Below are positions 46,101 to 58,039 of a stretch of DNA of 64,000 nt, one piece after another; position 1 is the stretch's first letter; every line of letters begins with the position of its first letter. The stretch comes from Eremomyces bilateralis CBS 781.70 (Eukaryota > Ascomycota > Dothideomycetes > Eremomycetales > Eremomycetaceae). The translations under genes were made by a program, and so were the position numbers. Location: NCBI RefSeq assembly GCF_010015585.1, contig NW_022985077.1, forward strand, positions 258,510-322,509, read 5' to 3'. The notes under the pieces were generated by a model. The model had not been told where the DNA came from, made no database searches, and saw only the letters and a list, made by a program, of their open reading frames with translations.

Positions 46101-47039
46101 GGCTAGGAGAGTCAGTGATTAGAATGACTGAGAGGTTGGTGGATGTCAGAAGACTTAAGAGATGATCGAAGCAGAGCGGATGACTGTGTAGCGAAGAAAA
46201 CTGTGACAGTCACGGTGTTCGGATAGGAAGGATATGTGTTTATGCGCTTTTCAGCGAACGTGTAAAGTGAAAATTGAAGAGAAAGACTTGATATGTAAGG
46301 CACCTTAGAATGTGAAACTAAATGTAACAATCCGAGCATCCACCGTCCCTGGGGCTGTGGGAACCATGCTCTCGATCGTGTCTGGTCAAGAGGTTCGGAA
46401 TTCCTAGGTGCTGCCAGAATTTCTCGCAATGCAGATGATGCTTTCGAAAAGGGTTCTCGTAAATGACTCGCTCGTAGTGACTGGATTTAGGAATATTGAT
46501 TGGAGATGATTATTTCTTGGAGCTTAGAGGTGAATTGTTGCATCACGATGTTGTGTGATCTCAAGAATCCAAGATTGAAGAAACAATAATCGAATGGAAG
46601 ACTGAAGATGCAGTGACATTGAAGCTCGTGACAGGGGGCAGGACAACACATTTTTGGTTGGGCATGTACGACCGCGACTGAAAATAGGAAGAACGCAGAC
46701 GCTTAGTGGAAGTAAAATGGGTCTTTGGGTCTTTTCATCTTTTCCTCTCCGAAAAAATCTTATATAGATCATTCGCCAGCAAGGATGCGTCATGTTCGCA
46801 CCTACTGTTCAAATAATCCAGTAGACAGATTAGGGTTTCACGATGTTTTCAGAGTGGTGGATAGCCATAATGCAACGAATATTCAAACCCGTCCTGGGTA
46901 AAGAGACGAGAAGGAATTACCTACCTACGCAAAAGGAAATCTTACATTAACAGATACACAGCTTAACCCCAATCTACAAATCATCAGGGGTGACGTTGTC
47001 ACATAATGCATGGGTAGTGCAAATACATTATTTGGGGCC
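46101..47039. other. Intergenic, no gene seen
   Basis: This lies upstream of the NmrA-like gene and downstream of the F-box relic. The short frames at 46112-46429 and 46524-46793 (minus) have no recognisable domain. Confidence 0.5.
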
Positions 47040-47985
47040 GGACCACTGGTCGCCGCCTTCCTCATCCCCGTCGCTCGGATACTGTCGAATCAGTCGATAG
47101 GCGACTGGATACTGTGCCGCGATCTGGCCGGCGTCGGCCTAGTGGAATAAGTCTCGGTGGCGCGCAAACCCCTCCAGTTGTCGGACGCGGATAGGAGTCT
47201 CGAGGCTTGCGGGGATCTCGTGGGTGGTATTCAGGGCCCGCGCGTCCATGAACGCCAAGTTCCGAATGGCGTCCCTGCTCGCCTGCGGCTATGAACGAAC
47301 GGTATCCATGGCATCGGCTTCGTCGTGGCGGATGATAACGCGGGGCCACCGTCCGCGAGCTGGGACCAGGGGAACGTTGCGTTGGGATCGACCCGTCCAC
47401 CGTAGATAAAGGACTTCATGAGTCCCTTGTGCCCTCAGCGGGCGTGCCGACGTGTGTTCTCGACGTTGGCCACGATGAGTTGGATGCCAGTAAAGGGATG
47501 CGGCTGATTAGGACGGAACCGAATGGCGAGGTTGTCCCGTACTGGGATCCGGGGGTTCCAGTTGATATATCCGGTGTCCAGGTTGAGGAGCGGCTGGTAG
47601 AACGGGAAGGGCGCCATGCGGTTCTGGTCCCACCCAAGGTTATAAAGGCTGCAAGACCGTACAAATGGTTGTCAGGGTAGTCCTATTGCCTCGCCAATGG
47701 TTCCGCCAGCGTGCCGTAAGAGAAGGTAAGCTCCATGGCGTCAAAACTGCTCCCTGCGGGGCCATTCGGGAGACCAAAGCCTAATATGTGTTGTAGCAGC
47801 TCGTTAGGGAGCGAGAGGAGCGGGGAGTAGGAAGGCTGCGTGGGAATGGTAATGTTTGTGACGGCTGGAGTATTATTATTAACCGTCGTATCTGCCCCTT
47901 TTGCTTCCTCCTCCTCCTCCTCCTCCTCCTCCTCCCCCCAAGCGGTTATGACAAGAGGTATGTGGTTCGCCCAACGGCAGTTCAT
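47040..47985 (-). pseudogene. Relic of an F-box-type protein gene
   Basis: On the minus strand an open start at 47985 runs through a polyglutamate stretch (from CTC repeats) into LLSLPNELLQHILGFGLPNG, an F-box-like motif, and MELTFSYGTLAEPLARQ, where it stops near 47683. The similarity then continues in other frames with RMAPFPFYQPLLNLDTGYIN, FRPNQPHPFTGIQLIVANVE and SFIYGGRVDPNATF, again interrupted near 47430. Coherent protein-like segments in changing frames, without usable splice sites between them, indicate a broken gene. F-box proteins recruit targets to SCF ubiquitin ligases. Fungal genomes carry many fast-evolving copies. An unrecognised intron cannot be fully excluded. Confidence 0.65.
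47905..47938 (+). repeat. CTC trinucleotide microsatellite
   Basis: About ten CTC units in a row encode polyglutamate on the minus strand near the start of the F-box relic. This is simple slippage-prone sequence. Confidence 0.9.
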
Positions 47986-48626
47986 GCGTGTCGGTTGGGG
48001 CTACTTGAACCACGGAATGCATTTCGCCAGACAAAGACTCTCGATGATATGAGCATATAATCAAACATGCATTCCTCGGCCCAACGTGGATCAGAGCTCT
48101 TTTGAACAATCTATTATCAACCGGTATAGATGTAGACACGACGGTCGGATTCAGATTGTTTAGCATAGACAAAATCACGCCTCCGGCATTAGAGGGCTCC
48201 TTGGAGTGTCTAATATGACAATGACGGGATGGGCAGAAGTCCGCGGGTGTTCCGCCAGCACCGTGCGGTGAATCCATCTGGATGGGCTTCATTCTCTCTG
48301 GCACGTCTATGGACAGAACAGAATATACGGGATACTAGTTTCCGTTCTAACGAGATGGTTGTGCTGCGTGTACGACTATCGGACAAGTGTTGGACCGCCT
48401 TGGACGTTGGTCTGGTAAGGTGTAAGGGGTGGTCGGTTAGTAATCAGTTTGTCACGTGGATTGCTTGTTAGTTGTGGCCCGCTTGTTGGACCCTCCCCCT
48501 GTCCTCCCCGACGCGTCGGACGCGTCTTCCGAAATCTTCCCGATTTGGGATATTGGATTTACCCCCTCCTCAAAATAATGTTAAATAGCGAAAGCAATCG
48601 GACCCATATCACTTCAGACATTGAAC
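47986..48626. promoter_or_regulatory. Upstream region of thymidylate synthase
   Basis: No gene is seen. The right-hand part is the thymidylate synthase promoter and includes the paired MluI boxes listed separately. The left part adjoins the F-box relic. Confidence 0.55.
48511..48525. promoter_or_regulatory. Two MluI cell-cycle boxes (MCB)
   Basis: ACGCGT occurs at 48511-48516 and again at 48520-48525, nine bases apart in the palindromic context GACGCGTCGGACGCGTC, about 100 bases before the thymidylate synthase start. In yeasts, MBF (Swi6 with Mbp1 or its homologues) binds ACGCGT and drives G1/S genes, including thymidylate synthase. The factor in this organism is inferred. Confidence 0.75.
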
Positions 48627-49727
<1,101 letters not shown>

Positions 49728-49944
49728 AAGGGTTTCAACCCATGCCTTTTATGATAGGGAGATAGCAATGTATAAGAGGGCGTGGAATCCACCACTCCGA
49801 GGCTCCTAAGTCTATGACAACCACGCTGTGCCAATATCAATGTCGTAATATTTTGACGCCCCAAAGACATTCTGGGTATCCTAGAGAAGACATAGTAGAC
49901 GTTCAAAACGCCGCGCAATGCATGATAAGATCGCTCCGCTACTG

Positions 49945-50856
49945 TTACCAGTCATAAATCCATCCGTTATGGTTCTGCATAAACTCTTCGCACGCCTGTC
50001 GAAGCGCGATATTCGGGCGCAAGTCAGATATGTGGAGGGGTTCTCGCGTGATAGGATCGGTAGGAGTTCGTTTCAGGTGCTCGAGAATAGTCGCTCGTTC
50101 ATAGGAGTTTCCATTCTTCGTGATCACCGGATCATGCATGATCTCGAAGGAGATCGTATCGACGAGGTGGTCCGGCACTTCCTGCACTCTGATCAACAAA
50201 CATCCATCCACACGCCGATCGAACCAACTTACCCGCCTCGTCAAATGTTCCGGATCCGCCATCCCAAACACGTTCCTCAACTCCTCCACCCGCAACCTTC
50301 CCACGTCCTCACACCTCTCAATCTCCTCCCGCGCCCCCACCTCCCCAATCTCTCCCATCGCCTCCTTCTCCCGAATCTCCTCTACCTCCCCCTTCATCTC
50401 CCGCTCCAACTTCTCCGTCAACTCCCCCAGCAGCTCGTTCCGCCGCCGCAGCCGCTCCCGCTCCCGCATGTCCCACTTCGCCTTCTTGCACCGTAGCACT
50501 AGCGCGCTGATCGTGTACGCATTGACCGTCTGCGTCCGACTGCTGCAGCACAGCTCATACGCCGTCAGCGCGCTGGTAAGCGCTTCGTTCGGGTGGTGGA
50601 GCTCGAGCTGTGCCTGCGCGAGGTAGAAGTACGCTTTGAGGTTGTCGCGGAGGAGCTCGATGCTGCGGAGGCAGTCGTCGATCACCTCGGCGTGTTGCTG
50701 TAGGCGGAGTCGTGCGTTCGCTCGGTTCGTGTAGAGGAGGGGGTTGCTGGAGTTCTTCTGGATCGCTTGGCCGTAGAGGGCGGCGGCGGAGGCGTAGTCG
50801 CCGGCGCGGTAGGCGGTGTTGCCTTTCTCTTTGAGGGCCTCGGCGTGGTGGGCCAT
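49945..50856 (-). CDS. STUB1: CHIP-type E3 ubiquitin ligase (TPR and U-box)
   Basis: Two exons (50233-50856, 49945-50181) give 286 residues. Three TPR repeats (about 1-115) begin with EALKEKGNTAYRAGDYASAA and include NPLLYTNRANARLRLQQHAE and NLKAYFYLAQAQLELHHPNE; they should hold the C-terminal EEVD of Hsp70 or Hsp90. A charged helical linker follows (about 120-190), then a U-box (about 209-286) with EVPDHLVDTISFEIMHDPVI, RATILEHL and TDPITREPL, ending NHNGWIYDW as in animal CHIP. It ubiquitinates chaperone-bound clients in the cytosol. The 51-nt intron lies exactly between linker and U-box. It has no stop, so retention would add 17 residues. Yeast lacks this protein, but many filamentous fungi keep it. 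Confidence 0.95.
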   Translation of the reverse strand: MAHHAEALKEKGNTAYRAGDYASAAALYGQAIQKNSSNPLLYTNRANARLRLQQHAEVIDDCLRSIELLRDNLKAYFYLAQAQLELHHPNEALTSALTAYELCCSSRTQTVNAYTISALVLRCKKAKWDMRERERLRRRNELLGELTEKLEREMKGEVEEIREKEAMGEIGEVGAREEIERCEDVGRLRVEELRNVFGMADPEHLTRRVSWFDRRVDGCLLIRVQEVPDHLVDTISFEIMHDPVITKNGNSYERATILEHLKRTPTDPITREPLHISDLRPNIALRQACEEFMQNHNGWIYDW

Positions 50857-51611
50857 AATGGGATTGAGTGCGGGGGATTAAGAATAGCGATGGGAAGATG
50901 CGGAGAGAACAAGTAACTTGCAGAGGCAGGATTGAGGTATAATATTAATGATCATTTTTGTCGTGATATAGTGATATAGTGATAAAGACCCGTAACCTGG
51001 AGTCAACACGCTGCGATTCGTCCTCGATCTTGCGCATCAGCTTACTGCTGAGGCTTGAGCCGGAGAGGAGACAAGACGACTTGGAAGGTTCTGGAACACG
51101 ATATCGGTATGCACGGCATCAGACTGGTGTCTTTTTAGTCGATGTGGAATGCCCCGCAAACACACTGGCAACTTTGAACTTACGGACGGTACTTTCTAAT
51201 CGTTGCTCCGAGCCTCTTACGGCAGTAAAGGCCGGAGAACCAGGGGCGAGGACCCTTATTCCCTCCATAATACCCGAACTTATGGTCCAGCAACTGGTGT
51301 GATTGAACAAGGTCCCAGTATTTCGAGCTATCCATAACACCCTGATTTTGGAAGAATAGCTGTGATTGCTATTGAACTACGATCTAACTGTTGGCTGAGT
51401 GGTAGGTATACTAACAAAATCCTACGAAATCCTTCGAAATCGAATGGAGATTTCCCATCCATCCTCGTCCGTATTCCAGACAAAGTTCTATTACTCTACT
51501 GTAACATATGACAGATTCCATCTGACCCGAACGCCTAATCGCTTGACAGGTACCATATTCAACATAGTCCCATATACAAACCCAAACAATCGCTCGCTCC
51601 TCATCTCCCGT
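50857..51611. other. Intergenic, no gene seen
   Basis: This is the promoter of the CHIP gene on the left and the 3' region of the ABC transporter on the right. No RNA gene or repeat was recognised. Confidence 0.5.
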
Positions 51612-54600
51612 CTAATGCGTCTTCCCCAACCCCTGCAACGTCACCAACTCCGCATACCTCCCCTTCTTCGCCAACAGCTCCGAATGCGTCCCCTGCTCCA
51701 CCACCCTCCCCTGGTCGATCACATAGATCACATCCGCCTTCTGGATTGTGCTCAGCCGATGCGCCACTGCGATTGTCGTCCGCCCCTTCGCCGCCGCGTC
51801 CAATGCCGCCTGCACGACTTTCTCCGACTCGGAGTCCAGCGCACTGGTGGCTTCGTCGAGGAGGAGGATGCGGGGGTTGCGGATCAGCGCGCGAGCGATG
51901 GCGATGCGCTGTTTCTGGCCGCCGGAGAGCAAGGTGCCTTTGCTGCCGCAGACCGTGTTGAAGCCGTCACTGTGGGGTGATGTTAGCATGCCGATTTTTA
52001 TTTATGAAAAGGAATCGATGGGGAAACTTACGGTAAACTCATGACGAATTCGTAGATGTTCGCGTCTTGGCATGCCTTGACGATTTCGTCCTCGGTGACA
52101 TCGGGGTTGTCGGCGCCCAGGAGGATGTTCTCCCGGATCGTGCCTTGGTACAGCGTCGGCTCCTGGCTGACGAGCGCGAGGAAATTCCGGTAGTTGTTGA
52201 TATTCATGCTCGAGATCTCCTTGCCGTCCACGTAAATCCCGCCGACCAACGGGTCGTAGAATCGCTCGAGCAGCGCAATGGTCGTCGACTTGCCGCACCC
52301 GGACGCGCCTACTAAGGCGACGTATTGGCCGGGCTGGACGGTCAGGTTCAACCCGCGAAGGACGGGGGTTTCGGGTCGCGTGGGATATCGGAAATGGACA
52401 TCTCGGAACTCGATGGAGCCGTCGATATTCTTCAACTGCTCCCCATCGGTGGACCACGAGTCGATTGCCGGCGTTCGGTCGAAGAGTCGCTTCATCTCCG
52501 TCGCCGCCTGCTTCGCCTTGCCCATATCCGGCGCGAACGAGAAGATAGTCCCGGCCGACTGCGCGCCGAAGATGACCGCGGTGAACGCCACGAAGAATTG
52601 GAACATGGAATACTCTCCCGTCGCGATCAGCTGCCCGCCGTACCAGAATCCCAGCGCGAAGCACAGGAAGCTCAGGCTCTGCGACGCCGCGTAGAGCGAG
52701 CTGCTCTTCAGCACGCTATTCAGGCTCTTCTGCCCCTGGTCCACGAGCTGTTGGTGGTAGTTCTCCCAGACGTCCGCCTCCCGGGTCAGGGACGCGACGG
52801 TTCGGATTGCGGAGGTCGCCTCGCATGCGTACCCGGCGGACGCCTCGTATGCCTTCTTGGCGCGTGCTTGGAACCGCGCGAGCATCCAGAAGCGGAGGAA
52901 GCCGCAGAAGAGGAGGACGGGGATCGTGGCAGTGCAGACGAGACCGAGCTTCCAGGCGAGGGCGATGGCGAGGGTGGTTGCGGCGATTAGCGTGGTGCTA
53001 ACGAGGAGGATTGTCCCTAGCGTTGAGCCCGAAAGGCCTGCGAGGTGCGTGGTTTCGGTACTGAGGAAGCTCGTCAGCGCGCCCGCGGTGTTCTCATCCT
53101 TGTCGAAGAAGGCGATGTCCTGGCGGAGCATGTTCCGGAACGCCCGGTCGCGGGCGCGGTGCGTCAGTTTTTCGGAGCAGTATGCGAACGTGAGACCGGA
53201 GCCGACGAAGCCGATCAGCTGAACGAAGGCAAGCATCAGATACATTAGGGACCAGAAGTTCACTTCGCTGCGCAGCTCGCCATACTGTGGAGGAGGTAGA
53301 GACAGCGCGGCGATGTTCTTCGCGAAGAAGACGGCTTGGGTGGGATTCCCGCATCCGCTAATAATGGAGAAAATCACACCGGCCACCATCACATGCCATT
53401 CGGGGGCGTTGAACGAAGCCGTAGTCTTGATGAGAACCCACAAGCCGTAGCGCTGCTCTTCCTCCGGTTTCTTCTTCGCCAACTCGACACTCGCTTTGCT
53501 CTTGCCGGTATCGATGCGTCTCAACCGCGCTGGATCGTCGTCATCCGGATCGGCTTCGAACCCCTGGCCGTTCTCGTCGGATCCGCTGGTCCTCATGCCG
53601 AGCTTCTCGCCATTGTATTGGTCGAGGATCGACGCGTCCTCGGATTCGGTTGCGGCGGCGGCATCGGTATCAGCTGCGAGCCTCTGGGCCTCGACGAGGT
53701 TATAGTATGCTCCCTTTGTCTCCAAAAGATCGTCATGTGTTCCTTGTTCAACGATCCTGCCTTCTTGCATGACCACAATATTGTCTGCTGTCTTGATGGT
53801 AGACAAACGATGCGCGATAACGATCGTTGTTCGGCCCTTCGCCGCCGTATCCAATGCCGCTTGTACAACACCTTCGCTTTTGGTGTCGAGAGCCGAGGTT
53901 GCTTCATCGAGAAGCAAGATCTTTGGGTCGCTAACCATGGCCCGAGCAATTGCAATACGTTGCTTCTGACCACCCGAGAGGAGGAACCCTCGCTCTCCGA
54001 CATGCGTCTGATAGCCTTCAGGCAAGTTTGTGATGAAGTCGTGCGCATTCGCCTGTCTCGCCGCCGCCTCAACCAGCTTCGTGGTTTCTTCCTCGCTGAG
54101 ATGCTCATGCGGAGTGCCGAGCAGACCATGCCGGATGTTTCCTTGGATCGTTGTAGCGAAGAGAATGGGTTCTTGCTGGACCAGAGAAACGTGTTGTCGA
54201 AGCCATTTCAGACTCAGATCTTGGACGTTGTGCCCATCGAGAAGCACTTCGCCTCCAACCGGGTCATAGAAGCGCTCTACGAGTCCGACGACTGTACTCT
54301 TCCCAGATCCTGATGCGCCGACGAGTGCAGTCGTCTTTCCGGCCGGAACCATCAAGTTGATGCCGTCCATCACCACCACTTCGGGCCTGGAAGGGTAGAT
54401 ATGCTTGATGTTCCGCAGCTCCACGGTTCCTTCGAAGGTATCAAGTTTCTTGCCCTCGTCCCTCGTGGGGTCAATCGGAGAAACTCGGTCAATGGCACTG
54501 TAGATTTTCTGGGCAGCCGCCACCCCGGTGGTAAATGCCTTCGCATTCGGAGCGACGTTCCCGATCGCGAAAGCGCCAATGATGACCGCGAAGAGGATGG

Positions 54601-55774
54601 TCAGGAGATCCGCGAGGTTCGTCTCTCCAGCGACAAGCAAACGGGAGCCTTCCCAGAACGCCAAACCATAGCTGAGGTAGACGAGCGTCATCATGCCCGC
54701 GACCATGATTCCCAGAACACTCTGCATCTTCTTCCCCCATTTCTCTGCCTCCTGTAGATGTATATCGTACTGCTTCGCGAGTTTATCCTGGGTATTGAAT
54801 GCCGTCGCGTTTCGGATGGAGCTGAGGACTTCCTCCGCAACGGAGCCCCCTTTCGCGTAGGATTCTTGCGCTTTCGTGCTCCATTTAACAATGAACGTCG
54901 ATCCTGCCCCCATAACAGCGACAATCGCAAACACCACGGAGCTCATGATCAAGGTAAGCTTCCAGTATTTGACGAAGCCAATGACGAACGCGGTCAGGAA
55001 GGTCGCAATTGCAGTCAAAGTCAAGCCGACTTTCTCGGAGATTCCATCCTGAACCAAGTTCGTGTCCGCGGTTATACGGGTGGTGATCTCTCCAGCGCCG
55101 AGCATATCGAAGAAGGCGATGTTCTGGCGCAGCATGGCCGCCAGGTAGTGTTCGCGCACCTTCTGTGCGATATGCTCGCCCACGTAGATGAAACCAGCTG
55201 TCGCGATGTAGGTCGCCACGAATTCACCTATGGCGAGATAGACGAAGTAAAGAATCATGCCCCCGAGCTGGCCTTTGAACGCACTCAGGCTTGCGTTCCC
55301 GTTGAAGAAGTCTTGAAATTGCCCAGCGAGTTGTCCGAATATGATCTGCGCGTGCTGTCAGTTTCCCATCTCTACAAGAGCGGTTCTAGGGGAAGGACTC
55401 ACTGTCATCAATGGCAAGGCAGCACCTGCACCAATCGCCATGATGGCGCTGACTACAAGGATGATCAAGTCATTGCGAGTCGCGTAGCGGTACAACGCCG
55501 TATATCCGACCTGGACGTCCGGCGTGTCCAGTTGCCTCTTCAAGATCGCACGTTCGTGGTCCGGGAGATGTTTGAAGGGATCGTTCTCATCTTTAGGGAC
55601 CTCCACTTTAGAATCCAGCTTCGAGAGTGCTAGAGCCTCCCCATCCTGGACAACTGGGGCGGGTGCTTGTGATGCTAGAACCTTTTCAACATCGGCAGTA
55701 GAGTTAGGAGCTGTGGTCTGGTCGTCCACCTCCGATGTTGGTGGTATCTTCTTCTCGTCGCCGATCGCCGACAT
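51612..55774 (-). CDS. Full-size ABCB multidrug transporter (Pmd1/AtrD/Mdr1 type)
   Basis: Three exons (55403-55774, 52032-55345, 51612-51969) give 1347 residues, the usual size of P-glycoprotein-like pumps. The order is a cytosolic N-terminus of about 95 residues, a membrane domain, nucleotide-binding domain 1 (Walker [10 protein letters not shown] at about 460, [17 protein letters not shown]), a linker rich in acidic residues, a second membrane domain, and domain 2 (Walker [10 protein letters not shown] at about 1140, [31 protein letters not shown]). All ATP-site motifs are intact in both halves. Such pumps export toxic hydrophobic compounds, and some export host metabolites or a-factor-like lipopeptides. 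The last intron falls just before the second signature region. The substrate cannot be told from sequence. Confidence 0.95.
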
Positions 55775-58039
55775 GGTCACGTTGGTTCAAGAAGTTGGAA
55801 CAAATGGTATGTATCAAGGACGAGCCCTCGTCCAATCGAATGGAGGAGTGCCCTAAGAAAGGAAAACGAATTCACGTAAAGAGAATAGGAGGCCTGTGTA
55901 AATATGGTTCATCGACATCAATCTCCTGTCATGGCAAAACGGTGAATGGAGATATCAGGACCAACTGATCTTTATGGTGTAATGCTAGGAAGAAGCCCTT
56001 TGATGGTGAGCCCCGCAATGTTCAAGACCTCACCAGCAGCGACAATCGCAATAAAGAGTGAAAGTTGACCGAGTCCTGGATTGAACGTGGAAATATTTCC
56101 TGTGTCAATGATCAAGAAAAAGGAAAAGTTCTGCCTGAAATGAAATATGCATCATGGTGTCAACAGGGTAAATGCGGAAACTGTTCTGGTGAGTGGTGAG
56201 TGGTGAGTCCGTGAGTGAATACGAATTGTGTAACAGTGCAAGGGCCCATCGGCGGTTGTGAAAGACCGATATTCGCCCCGTAGCAGGGAGGCGTGAGCTA
56301 GCCGTCTGTTATCCATACAGACCATTCACAGTACGTACGTAAACGTCGTATTTGCCATATTCGACACTAGTTAGTAGCACTTATTGTCTTGCTTAATCTT
56401 GATTCCAGGCTCCAGCTTTCCCCGTGTCAAATTCCCACCCATCCTCCGGGGATCTGGCCGCCCGCCTCTGTGTGCGGGAGAGGCGTGATTCCAAGCATCG
56501 AGGGTCCAAGGGTCCAAAGACTCCAGGTCCCAGGGAAGTGCGTACTCTGTATTGCTCGGAAGCCATTTGTTGATGCGGCAACTAAAGTCCACAAGGCGAT
56601 GCACAAGCATTGGAAGCTTTTCTGCCTTCCGATTTATGAAAGGTCGGATTTGCCCCTAGCCTGGAATCCAGATGCATAAATGGATAAATTTCGGAACTTG
56701 TTCTCTACGCTGTAACGTCAAACGTGCAAGAGGTACGGAGTACAGTAATTCGATACCTATTATTGGGATACCGGTAGATGACCCTCCGACTGTCCCCCGT
56801 ACTCGGGGTAATATCAATGGATCCCACGAGCACGGAAGCGTCGCCAACCGAGAAAGCCACGTCGAACATTGATGGCTTGAGAGTTGAGAATTGAGATTGG
56901 TATCCTCAGCTCTGGGAATAACTGCAGGATGGAATAGTACAGGTCTCCACTCTCGATGCAAACCTGCGATTTACGAAACGCAGATCCATGACTGCCCTGC
57001 GCGGGTATGCCCCTAGTTGCGAGATGCAAGATGCTTTGCTCAGCGGCTCAACCGTCGTCAGACGGCCGAGAGACCGAGAAGCGGCCACCCGGGACGCCAG
57101 AACAGGCCATCGCCTACGGCTCGCTCCCCCCAGTGCCCACTAAGCCAGAAGGGATCTTTGGGACTCAGGCGTAACCGAGACGCCAACACCATTGAACCCG
57201 ACTGGATAGAGCGACGGGAAGTTTTCTAAATTCATAAATCCAGTGCGACTGATTGAGTCACTGCGCATCTCAAGATTCTCAACCACCCCGATGACTCATC
57301 GAATCGGGATCATCATATAAAATTTCCGACTTGGTGTGACCGTGAACGGAGGTACGTAACAGCAGTTTCCCGTTTGGGAAGGGTGGAATGTTGATCGATT
57401 CGAAACTCGAAAGAGACCGGATGAATAATACTACTGGTTCAGTCGGCCAATGAACACTGTGGAACTGACGTGACGACGGACCTTATGACAGCATCCTCCG
57501 AACCACTTACGGCGCTCAAATGTTGTATTTTGGAATGGTGTACGCAGTATGCACCCTGGATGTATATCTCCAAGCTGGAGAACTGACGCAAACTTGCAAT
57601 TGGTCGTGACGTATGTGGATCTGCTGAGCAGGCAGCACGTCTCCAACCCACGAATAGATATTGAGACCTTGCGTCCTCGTGGGGAGGCGAATCAGAGCAA
57701 GGGAGTATTAGTAGTGTGGTATGCAAGTAGTACTAGTTAGGTGTGGTCAGTGGTGGGACATCTAATGTTGGGAAACTCATTTCCGAAGGTGGATATAACT
57801 CGATGCGATACTGAAAGGGGTTAAGGTCTCGGGCAGCACTCATCTCGTCTTCACTGCACCGATGCAAATATATGGTAAGGATAGTAGTTACCCTCAATAC
57901 CTATGATACCTATGATATCTATGCTAGCTACTTAGTAGCCACGATGGATATGTGTTATCCAGAAGACTAGTTCCTCATGGTTCACTCTGCCCCGCCGACG
58001 AACTGCTCCGAACCCGCCACATGAAAAGCACGTCTCCGA
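55775..58039. other. Intergenic, 2.3 kb, no gene seen
   Basis: This holds the ABC transporter promoter on the left and the oligopeptidase 3' region on the right. Many short frames exist, none with a domain or splice support. A small block near 57895-57930 repeats a CTATGATA-like sequence three times. The stretch is long for this compact neighbourhood. Extended regulation of the pump gene is possible. Confidence 0.5.

Noticed and set aside
52325-54313. Plus-strand frames of 221 and 325 codons opposite the ABC transporter
   Set aside because: They mirror conserved transporter exons. The minus strand has complete Walker and signature motifs.
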